Of a DNA stretch of 6,803 nt, positions 1-5,757 are shown piece after piece. A program made the translations under genes and the position numbers. The first letter of the stretch is position 1; each line of letters begins with the position of its first letter. Source of the DNA: Hyphomicrobiales bacterium (GTDB lineage Bacteria > Pseudomonadota > Alphaproteobacteria > Rhizobiales > Beijerinckiaceae); assembly GCA_028290595.1 (NCBI GenBank), contig JAQGJO010000415.1, positions 1 to 6,803 on the forward strand, given 5' to 3'. Below the pieces are notes generated by a model. It had not been told where the DNA came from, searched no databases, and saw only the letters and a list, made by a program, of their open reading frames with translations.

Positions 1-209
1 TTTGTGTGCCGAGACCTGTGTGCGTCCCGATTGCGCCCAGGCTTAAGCCGGGGCTGCATCTTGCGCGTTTTCTTCGGCGCGTCCAGTCCGTCACGGCATG
101 CTTCAACCTCACAATGACGTGCGCGCCGAATTCAGGCGCGATTGCCTTGTGCAGCGCAAACGGCGTATGACGGAATGCAAATCGAACCCACCGGATACAA
201 CGCCTGCCG
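1..209. other. Left flank without a convincing complete gene
   Basis: No complete gene is supported here. Reading frame 2 of the + strand is open from the left edge to a TAA at 44-46 and would end in LCAETCVRPDCAQA. This could be the tail of an upstream gene, but 14 residues are too few to judge. The TAA lies in an imperfect palindrome (36-53) whose core, GGCTTAAGCC at 40-49, is perfect. A T-rich run follows at 68-75, so a weak terminator is conceivable. A second inverted repeat has arms CGCGCC (122-127) and GGCGCG (135-140) around a 7-nt loop. The frame of the first E1 gene is closed by a TGA at 168-170, so that gene cannot extend further upstream. Confidence 0.5.
143..171 (+). promoter_or_regulatory. 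Tentative promoter for the E1 operon
   Basis: TTGCCT (143-148) and TATGAC (166-171) are separated by 17 nt and roughly resemble a housekeeping sigma-factor -35/-10 pair. They sit about 40 nt before the first E1 start codon. Such matches are common by chance and the -10 match is partial, so this is only a candidate. No operator is recognised around it. Confidence 0.2.
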
Positions 210-1226
210 ATGGCCAAACCCAAGAAGCCTGCAGCAAAATCAAGGACACCTGCGCCAATACCGCGCGTCGATCAGGACGTCGCTGTATTCTTGTCGATAT
301 ATCGGCAGATGGCGCTGATCCGCGCCTTCGAAGAGGCGGTGCGCAGCCTCGCGACCAGCGGGCTTGTTCCCGGCCTCGTGCATCTGTGCTCGGGCCAGGA
401 GGCGACGAATGTCGGCGTCATCTCGGCGCTTGAGCCGCGCGATATGATCGCCAGCCATCATCGCGGCTACGGCCATTGCCTTGCCCGCGGCGCCGAGCCC
501 AATCTGCTGCTGGCGGAAATTCTCGGCAAGGCAGCGGGCTATGGCGGCGGCCGTAGCGGCTCGATGCATGTCATCGATCTGGAACACGGCAATCTCGGCA
601 CCAACGGCATTGTCGGCGGCGGCATTCCGCTGGCGTGCGGCGCGGCACTCAGCGCGCGGGCACGCAACACCGGCGCCGTCTCGGTCTGCTTCTTCGGCGA
701 CGGCGCGCTCAACCAGGGCCTGCTGCACGAATGCATGAACATGGCGGCGATCTGGAAACTCGCCGTCGTCTTCGTCTGCGAGAACAACGGCTATGGCGAG
801 TTCACCGCCATCGACGATGTGACGGCCGGCGACAGCATTCCGGCGCGCGGCGAGGTGTTCGGCATTCCCTCCAAGACGATCGACGGCATGGACGTGCTGG
901 CGGTGCGCAAGGCAACGCTCGCTGCCGTGGCGCGGGCGCGCAAGGGCGGCGGGCCGTCGTTTCTCATCTGCAACACCTGGCGCTTCGGCGGCCACCATGT
1001 CGGCGACAAGCAGGATTACAAGGATGAGGCGGAGGCGAAAGCCTGGCGCGCCAAGGATCCGCTGCCGCGCTTCGCCGCCTGGCTGACCAAACATCACGGC
1101 GTCGGTACACGCAAGCTCGCCAACATCGACCAGGCCGTGGCTGCGCAGGTGGCGAGCGCGGTCGATGCCGCACGCCGCGCGCCAGAGCCCGATGCAACCG
1201 CACTCGACAGGCACGTCTATGGCTGA
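210..1226 (+). CDS. ThDP-dependent dehydrogenase E1 alpha subunit (first pair)
   Basis: This 338-residue protein is an E1 alpha subunit of the pyruvate/acetoin/branched-chain 2-oxoacid dehydrogenase type. With a beta subunit it binds thiamine diphosphate and decarboxylates a 2-oxo substrate or activates an acyloin. Residues 1-20 are a Lys/Ala/Pro-rich extension, and the E1 domain begins near residue 28 (YRQMALIRAFEE). Visible motifs are GQEA (62-65), HHRGYGH (83-89), GGRSGSMH (113-120), the ThDP/Mg site GDGALNQG (163-170) closing with ENN (191-193), and the active-site loop WRFGGHH (257-263), where H262 matches the usual catalytic-loop His. Length is normal for the family. ATG 210 is the only reasonable start because a TGA in frame lies at 168-170 with no ATG, GTG or TTG between; no clear SD is seen. 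The next gene starts inside its last codons. The substrate cannot be read from sequence: acetoin-, pyruvate- and branched-chain-type E1s look alike, and no E2 or E3 lies nearby. Confidence 0.93.
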   Translation: MAKPKKPAAKSRTPAPIPRVDQDVAVFLSIYRQMALIRAFEEAVRSLATSGLVPGLVHLCSGQEATNVGVISALEPRDMIASHHRGYGHCLARGAEPNLLLAEILGKAAGYGGGRSGSMHVIDLEHGNLGTNGIVGGGIPLACGAALSARARNTGAVSVCFFGDGALNQGLLHECMNMAAIWKLAVVFVCENNGYGEFTAIDDVTAGDSIPARGEVFGIPSKTIDGMDVLAVRKATLAAVARARKGGGPSFLICNTWRFGGHHVGDKQDYKDEAEAKAWRAKDPLPRFAAWLTKHHGVGTRKLANIDQAVAAQVASAVDAARRAPEPDATALDRHVYG

Positions 1227-2202
1227 GCCACGCATACTCACCTATCGCGAAGCCGTGCTCGAAGCCTTGTTCGAGGAAATGCGCGCCAATGCCGATGTCG
1301 TCGTCATCGGCGAAGACGTCGGTGCGGCCGGCGGCGTGTTCAAGCAGACGGAAGGCCTATTCGCGGAATTCGGCGACAGACGGGTCATCGATACGCCGAT
1401 CTCCGAGCCCGGCGCGTTCGGCATGGCGGTCGGCGCTGCGATGAGTGGGTTGCGCCCGGTGTTCGAAGTCATGTTCGGCGATTTCATGACCTTGGTCATG
1501 GACCAGCTCGTCAATCAGGCGGCGAAGGTGCGCTACATGTCGAATGGAACCGCGAAGGTTCCGCTGGTGCTGCGCACCACCATGGGGCTCGGCGCCAATC
1601 TCGGCCCACAGCACTCGCAGAGTTTTCATGCCTGGGCGGCGCATGTGCCGGGGCTGAAGATCGCCATTCCCGCGACGCCCGCCGACGCCAAGGGCCTGTG
1701 GAAGGCGGCAATCCGCGACGATGATCCGGTGCTGATCTTCGAGGACCGGCTGCTCTATACGATGAAGGGCGAGATTCCGGCCGGCGATCATGTGGTGCCG
1801 CTAGGCCAGGCGCGCATCGTGCGCGAAGGCCGCGATGTCACGCTCGTTGCCATCGGCCGGATGGTAGAATTTGCGCAAGCCGCGGCGAAGCTGTTGGCGG
1901 CGGACGGCATCGAGGCGGAGATCATCGATCCGCGCACCCTGGTTCCCTTTGACATCGAGACCGTCATCTCGTCGGTCAAGCGCACCCACCGGGCGGTGGT
2001 GATCGACGGCGCGCCCCGCGCGTATGGCGTGACCGGTGAGATCGCGGCGACCATTGCGGAAGAGGCCTTCGACTGGCTCGATGCGCCCATTGGGCGGCTG
2101 GCTGGCGCAAATACGCCGGTGCCGTTCAGCCGCTCGCTCGAAAAACTGGCGCGGCCGGACGCCAATGCCATCGCGCAGTACGTCCGCGCCATGCTAGGCT
2201 GA
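1219..2202 (+). CDS. ThDP-dependent dehydrogenase E1 beta subunit (first pair)
   Basis: This 327-residue transketolase-like beta subunit is the partner of the preceding alpha subunit in a presumed alpha2beta2 heterotetramer. The pyrimidine-binding domain spans about residues 5-180 and the transketolase C-terminal domain about 200-320. Canonical motifs are GEDVG (31-35), TPISE with catalytic Glu63 (contacts the ThDP aminopyrimidine), GLRPV (77-81), and QHSQ with His132, the usual E1 beta active-site His. ATG 1219 is chosen although the frame stays open to an ATG at 1165. The product from 1219 (MAEPRILTYREA) matches normal family N-termini, whereas the extra 18 residues would lie within the alpha gene and look like out-of-frame sequence. 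ATG 1219 overlaps the alpha stop by 8 nt, which suggests translational coupling; only a weak AGG (1209-1211) precedes it. All catalytic residues expected of an active E1 beta are present. Confidence 0.93.
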   Translation: MAEPRILTYREAVLEALFEEMRANADVVVIGEDVGAAGGVFKQTEGLFAEFGDRRVIDTPISEPGAFGMAVGAAMSGLRPVFEVMFGDFMTLVMDQLVNQAAKVRYMSNGTAKVPLVLRTTMGLGANLGPQHSQSFHAWAAHVPGLKIAIPATPADAKGLWKAAIRDDDPVLIFEDRLLYTMKGEIPAGDHVVPLGQARIVREGRDVTLVAIGRMVEFAQAAAKLLAADGIEAEIIDPRTLVPFDIETVISSVKRTHRAVVIDGAPRAYGVTGEIAATIAEEAFDWLDAPIGRLAGANTPVPFSRSLEKLARPDANAIAQYVRAMLG

Positions 2203-2235
2203 GCATAACACCACACCGCCAACAACAATGAAGAT

Positions 2236-2242
2236 GGGAGAG
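2236..2242 (+). promoter_or_regulatory. Shine-Dalgarno site of second E1 alpha gene
   Basis: GGGAGAG lies 4 nt before ATG 2247 (the GGGAG core is 6 nt away), so it fixes that start. It sits in the 44-nt gap after beta1. No terminator-like hairpin is seen in that gap, which supports co-transcription of the two pairs. Confidence 0.75.
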
Positions 2243-2246
2243 ACGC

Positions 2247-3269
2247 ATGACGACAGCATTGCCTGAAGACCGTCTGTGGCACTTGTTCGACATGATGTTG
2301 CTGATGCGCCGGTTCGAGGAATCGGTCGTCAAGATGAATGTCGAGAAACACTTCACCGGCCATTATCATCTCTACATCGGCCAGGAAGCGACCGGCGCTG
2401 CCGCCATCGCGCAGCTCGAAGCGCGCGATACGATCACCGCCACCCATCGCAACCACGGCCATGTCATCGCGCGCGGCGCCGAACCCGGCCCCGCGCTCGC
2501 CGAAATCATGGGACGTGCCGGCGGCCTGAGTGCCGGACGCGGCGGCACCATCCATCTCAGCGATCCCGCGCTTGGCTTTCTGTCGACCTCCGGCGTTGTC
2601 GGCGGTTCGATCAGCCTTGGCGCCGGCGGCGCTTTCGCCCGCAAGATGAAGAAGGACGGCTCCGTCCACATGGCCTGTTTCGGCGACAGCGCGCTGGAAG
2701 AAGGCGTGGCTTATGAAGCCCTGAACATTTCGTCGCTGTGGAAACTGCCGATCGTGCTCTTGTGCGAGAACAACAGTGCCGACGCCTGGGACAAATCACG
2801 TGGCGGCTACACGTCTCTCGTGCACGCAGCCAATGACCTGCGCTCGATCCCCGGCGCGATGGGCATTCCCTCGATCCGAGTCGACGGTACGGACGTCGAT
2901 GAGGTGCATGCAGCAGTGGCCGAGGCGATCACTCATTGCCGCAGCGGCAAGGGACCGCTGTTCATCGAGGCGATGGCGCGCCGATGGGCCGGCAGCGCGC
3001 CGCTATGGCCGGAACTTTCCACTGGCGTCACCGATCTCAAGATGGCGACGGGCGAAGCGCCGATGACCGGCGAACACAAGGCCTGGTACGAGGAGAACGA
3101 TCCGGTGCTGAAGCTGGCGCGGCGTCTGCTCAAGACATCTCCGCAAGCGAAGGATCGCATGTGGGAGCTCGACCGCAAGGCGACCCAGCGCATGCAGGCA
3201 GCCGAGCGGTTCGCCATCGACAGCCCGATGCCGGCGCCGCAGACCGCCCTCGAACATGTTTTCGCGTGA
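2247..3269 (+). CDS. Divergent ThDP-dependent E1 alpha subunit (second pair)
   Basis: This 340-residue E1 alpha subunit is clearly homologous to the first but not a recent copy. Shared landmarks include GQEAT (45-49), THRNHGH (66-72) against HHRGYGH, IARGAEP (74-80), GRGGTIH (97-103), GVVGG (116-120) and ENN (174-176). Two active-site features differ. The ThDP/Mg motif reads GDSALEEG (146-153), with Ser where Gly is usual. In the region that normally carries a GH loop, the sequence is RRWAGSAPLWPE (245-256), with Ser250 where the catalytic-loop His would align. The NDPV segment (284-287) of the C-terminal part is retained. The start is set by a good SD at 2236-2242. The frame is intact and codon use matches the neighbours, so this is not a decaying gene. 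It may be a specialised E1 using a non-standard substrate or carrying out carboligation; that role is inference. The substrate is unknown. Confidence 0.9.
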   Translation: MTTALPEDRLWHLFDMMLLMRRFEESVVKMNVEKHFTGHYHLYIGQEATGAAAIAQLEARDTITATHRNHGHVIARGAEPGPALAEIMGRAGGLSAGRGGTIHLSDPALGFLSTSGVVGGSISLGAGGAFARKMKKDGSVHMACFGDSALEEGVAYEALNISSLWKLPIVLLCENNSADAWDKSRGGYTSLVHAANDLRSIPGAMGIPSIRVDGTDVDEVHAAVAEAITHCRSGKGPLFIEAMARRWAGSAPLWPELSTGVTDLKMATGEAPMTGEHKAWYEENDPVLKLARRLLKTSPQAKDRMWELDRKATQRMQAAERFAIDSPMPAPQTALEHVFA

Positions 3270-3273
3270 GGAG
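3268..3273 (+). promoter_or_regulatory. Shine-Dalgarno site of second E1 beta gene
   Basis: GAGGAG overlaps the alpha2 stop codon (TGA 3267-3269) and lies 7 nt before ATG 3281. This is a strong site that decides the beta2 start, since the open frame extends upstream into alpha2. It also points to coupled translation of alpha2 and beta2. Confidence 0.8.
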
Positions 3274-3280
3274 AACGACA

Positions 3281-4255
3281 ATGACAAAAATGTCTCACGC
3301 TGAAGCACTCGTCACCGCCATCATCGATTCCATGGCGCAGGATGAAAGAGTCTATCTGTTCGGCCGGCCGCTCGGCCTTGGGCCGCAGCGCGCGCTGATG
3401 AGCCGGCTGACCGACCGGTTCGACGATCGCGTCTTCGATCCGCCGACCTGCGAGGCGGGCAATGCGGCGCTGGGGGTCGGCGCGGCCATGGCCGGCCTGC
3501 GGCCCTTCGTCGATCTCTCCACCGGCAGCTTCTCGTTTCTTGCCTTCTCGCAGATCATCAATGAGGCGGCGGTCAGCAATTACATGTCGGCTGGCAAGCT
3601 TCCGGCACCGGTAACGTTCCATTGTCTGGAAGGCGTGCGCGGCGGCGGCGCGCCGCAGCACAGCCAGAACATTCACGGCTTCATCTGGAACACCGCCGGG
3701 CTTGAAATTCTGGCACCGTCCAATCCCGGCGACATGTACGGCCTGGTGCGCTCGGCGCTCGCCAGCAAGAACCCGACCTTCATCATGAACCATGCGAAAC
3801 TGATGGCGCTGGAAGGCGACGTTGCCGACGACCGCAAGCCGATCCCGATCGGCAAGGCCGATATCAAGCGGCGCGGCAAGGACGTGACTATCGTCGCCAT
3901 CTCGCTGATGGTGCATGATGCGATGGCGGCGGCGGAAACTCGTGCCGGCGAAGGCGTCGTTGTAGAGGTGCTCGATCCCAGGACCCTGGCGCCGCTGGTC
4001 GAGGACAGCATTCTTGCTTCAGTCGCGCGCACCGGCGGTCTCGTCGTCGTCGATGAAACCAATATGCAGGGCAGCGTCGCCTCCGGCATCGCCGGCATGG
4101 TGGCCGAACGCGGCTTTCATTCTCTGAAGGCGCCCGTGCAGCGGGTGGCGCGACCGGATACGCCGGTGCCGTTCAGCGCATCGATGGAGGCGTTTCTGCT
4201 GCCGACGGCGGCGAAAATCGCCGATGCCGTGCGCCGAACGCTTCCCAAGGCATGA
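3281..4255 (+). CDS. Divergent ThDP-dependent E1 beta subunit (second pair)
   Basis: This 324-residue transketolase-like beta subunit is the predicted partner of alpha2. The pyrimidine-binding domain spans about residues 5-175 and the C-terminal domain about 195-315. The catalytic Glu is kept as Glu58 in PPTCEAG (54-60), matching TPISEPG of beta1. The active-site His is kept as His127 in QHSQN (126-130). The GEDVG motif of normal E1 beta is replaced by FGRPLGLGPQ (27-36), and FEVMFGDF becomes VDLSTGSF (77-84), so the pocket entrance is probably altered. Near the C-terminus TPVPFS is shared with beta1. ATG 3281 is chosen for its strong SD (3268-3273); the frame is open further upstream, but that part lies inside alpha2. 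The gene ends 177 nt before the next start. With both catalytic residues intact it is likely functional, on a substrate that cannot be inferred here. Confidence 0.9.
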   Translation: MTKMSHAEALVTAIIDSMAQDERVYLFGRPLGLGPQRALMSRLTDRFDDRVFDPPTCEAGNAALGVGAAMAGLRPFVDLSTGSFSFLAFSQIINEAAVSNYMSAGKLPAPVTFHCLEGVRGGGAPQHSQNIHGFIWNTAGLEILAPSNPGDMYGLVRSALASKNPTFIMNHAKLMALEGDVADDRKPIPIGKADIKRRGKDVTIVAISLMVHDAMAAAETRAGEGVVVEVLDPRTLAPLVEDSILASVARTGGLVVVDETNMQGSVASGIAGMVAERGFHSLKAPVQRVARPDTPVPFSASMEAFLLPTAAKIADAVRRTLPKA

Positions 4256-4278
4256 AGGAATGATTCACTAAAATCTTA

Positions 4279-4292
4279 ATGAATCGATTCAT
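4279..4292. repeat. 14-bp perfect palindrome (possible operator)
   Basis: ATGAATCGATTCAT is its own reverse complement. It has no loop, so it looks more like a binding site for a dimeric regulator than a terminator. It starts 24 nt after the beta2 stop codon. The regulator is unknown. Confidence 0.5.
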
Positions 4293-4295
4293 GCC

Positions 4296-4305
4296 TGATT
4301 AATCA
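4296..4305. repeat. 10-bp perfect palindrome
   Basis: TGATTAATCA is its own reverse complement and lies 3 nt after the 14-bp palindrome. The two share a TGA(A/T)T-type arm and may form one compound operator, though this could also be chance in AT-richer DNA. Confidence 0.35.
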
Positions 4306-4317
4306 TCACAACAGGCA

Positions 4318-4348
4318 ATCGGCGGTATCACGACAGAATCCCGCCGAT
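4318..4348 (+). repeat. Inverted repeat, 8-bp stem; possible terminator
   Basis: ATCGGCGG (4318-4325) pairs perfectly with CCGCCGAT (4341-4348) around a 15-nt loop. It lies 62 nt after the beta2 stop. The nearest T-rich run (4378-4382) is 30 nt further on, so it is not a classic intrinsic terminator. It could be a leader hairpin or an extended operator. Confidence 0.4.
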
Positions 4349-4432
4349 GTTCACCATACGACCGGGAACGGTTTCAATTTTTCAATCCAATCATGTTGTC
4401 TTAAATTCGCTTAACCAGTTTTGGCGAACAAC

Positions 4433-5749
4433 ATGTTGCAGGGAACGGTCACGAACCAGACGATCGCGGTCAACCTCGACCGCGACCTCCTGAGATCGAA
4501 TGCGCTTGTGGAGACCTGGGCGATTTCGCTGAAGGCGAAACCGCTGGCTTTGATACATGCGCTGAAACGCGCCATCAGCGGCCGCCAGCCGCTGGCCGAC
4601 GCCATGGCGCACGAACTTCCCATCGATCCGGCGGCGCTGGTTTACGATACGGCGCAGTTGCGCAAGCTCGATGAGGCCCGCGCGGGTGGCGCCTCCGTGG
4701 TTCTGGAAAGCCGGCTGCCAAAAACCTGGACCCTGGCGATCGCCCGCCATCTCGGCTTTACCGCGCCGGATGCGGAACAGGCCACCGTCACGGCAGACAC
4801 CGCAGCGCGCGCGATGCCAACCGAAGGAATTATCCCAGCCACCAAACGAACGTCATTGTTTGGGCGGCTACGCATTTACGCCAAGGCCATGCGTGTCGAA
4901 CAATGGTCGAAGAACGTACTGGTGTTCGCGCCCGCCGTGCTGGCGCATCGCCTCGACGAACCCAAGGTTCTGATCGCTTCGATCATCGCTTTCTTCTGTC
5001 TCAGCCTCGTCGCTTCGAGCATCTACCTGCTCAACGATACGATGGACCTGAAACAGGACCGGCGGCATCCGGTCAAACGCAACCGGCCATTCGCCAGCGG
5101 TGCACTGCCTGTCGTCCACGGGCTTGTTCTCATGCCGGCGCTGCTGATCGCTGCGGTCGGCCTCAGCCTGTTCCTGCCGCCGAAGTTTCTGGCGATCATC
5201 GGCGCCTATGTGGCGCTCAATTTCGCCTACACCTTCTATCTCAAGCGCCGGCTGATGGTCGACGTGCTGGCGCTGGCAGCGTCCTACACGCTGCGAATTC
5301 TGGCCGGCAATGTCGCCACCACGATCGAACTGTCGTTCTGGCTGCTTTCGCTCTCGATGTTCCTGTTTCTCAGCCTGGCGCTGGTCAAACGCTACGTCGA
5401 GCTCGACACCGTCAGCATCGATGCGCCCGATGAAAAGCGGGTGATGGGTCGCGGCTACCGCTATTCCGACATCGACATGCTGGCGCAGATCGGCGTTTCC
5501 AGCGGCTTTTCCGCCGTGCTCGTGCTGGCGCTTTATGTCGATCGCTCGGGCCGTGCGGGGCTTTATGCGACGCCGGAACTGATCTGGCTCATCTGTCCGC
5601 TTCTGCTTTATGTGATCGCGCGCATCTGGGTGCTGGCCAAGCGCCGCGAACTGCCCGACGATCCGGTGCATTTCCTCATCCGCGACTGGCGCAGTCATCT
5701 GATCGGCGCGATCGTCATCGCCATCATGCTGCTGGCGACGTGGATCTAG
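4433..5749 (+). CDS. UbiA-family prenyltransferase, decaprenyl-phosphate phosphoribosyltransferase-like, with degenerate HAD N-terminus
   Basis: This 438-residue membrane protein has a C-terminal UbiA domain of the type that transfers 5-phosphoribose from PRPP to polyprenyl phosphate (as in Mycobacterium Rv3806c and the rhizobial NoeC group). The domain starts near residue 147 with the typical RVEQWSKNVLVFAP (154-167). It has the metal-binding NDTMDLKQD (201-209, NDxxDxxxD), then RNRPFASG and YTFYLK (266-271) with D277, and about eight or nine hydrophobic helices to the C-terminus. Residues 11-109 resemble a HAD phosphatase module, as in known HAD-UbiA fusions, but motif I reads VNLDRDLL (13-20) with Asn14 where the nucleophilic Asp belongs. 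Ser93 may be a motif II remnant. I see no motif III or IV. ATG 4433 is chosen; TTG 4421 in frame would add four residues, and neither has a clear SD. It ends 8 nt before the DprE1-like gene, so it shares its operon. Confidence is high for the family and moderate for the exact substrate. Confidence 0.88.
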   Translation: MLQGTVTNQTIAVNLDRDLLRSNALVETWAISLKAKPLALIHALKRAISGRQPLADAMAHELPIDPAALVYDTAQLRKLDEARAGGASVVLESRLPKTWTLAIARHLGFTAPDAEQATVTADTAARAMPTEGIIPATKRTSLFGRLRIYAKAMRVEQWSKNVLVFAPAVLAHRLDEPKVLIASIIAFFCLSLVASSIYLLNDTMDLKQDRRHPVKRNRPFASGALPVVHGLVLMPALLIAAVGLSLFLPPKFLAIIGAYVALNFAYTFYLKRRLMVDVLALAASYTLRILAGNVATTIELSFWLLSLSMFLFLSLALVKRYVELDTVSIDAPDEKRVMGRGYRYSDIDMLAQIGVSSGFSAVLVLALYVDRSGRAGLYATPELIWLICPLLLYVIARIWVLAKRRELPDDPVHFLIRDWRSHLIGAIVIAIMLLATWI

Positions 5750-5757
5750 GCGTGGCC

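Larger units (their letters stand above)
4256..4432. promoter_or_regulatory. AT-richer intergenic region with several palindromes
   Basis: This gap separates the E1 block from the lipid-linked sugar genes and is visibly richer in A/T than its surroundings. GATTCA half-sites occur at 4262-4267 and 4286-4291, with the inverse TGAATC at 4280-4285. The sequence TTTCAAT occurs twice, at 4372-4378 and 4380-4386. I see no convincing -35/-10 pair and no small gene. The most reasonable reading is a regulatory region for the downstream genes, possibly including termination of the E1 operon. Confidence 0.5.

Noticed and set aside
1..59. A short minus-strand frame from a possible ATG at 59 running off the left edge
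   Set aside because: It has only 19 codons, is Arg-rich, lacks an SD and has no recognisable features.
98..433. A 111-codon + strand frame covering the start of the first E1 alpha gene
   Set aside because: It overlaps the E1 alpha gene in another frame, is Arg/Asp-rich and motif-free, and ends inside that gene.
1165..1218. An 18-residue N-terminal extension of the first E1 beta subunit
   Set aside because: It lies wholly within the alpha coding region. The protein from ATG 1219 already has the normal family N-terminus.
240..1241. A 333-codon open frame on the minus strand opposite the first E1 alpha gene
   Set aside because: It is a mirror frame of GC-rich coding DNA. Its translation is rich in Ala, Arg, Asp and His without recognisable motifs, whereas the + strand has clear E1 motifs throughout.
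2111..2130. A 20-bp direct repeat shared with 4158-4177
   Set aside because: Both copies encode the conserved TPVPFS segment of the two E1 beta subunits. The identity reflects homology and shared codon choice, not a mobile element or recombination site.
2933..3916. A 327-codon minus-strand frame across the alpha2/beta2 junction
   Set aside because: It spans two well-supported + strand genes and shows no family motif, so it is a codon-bias shadow.
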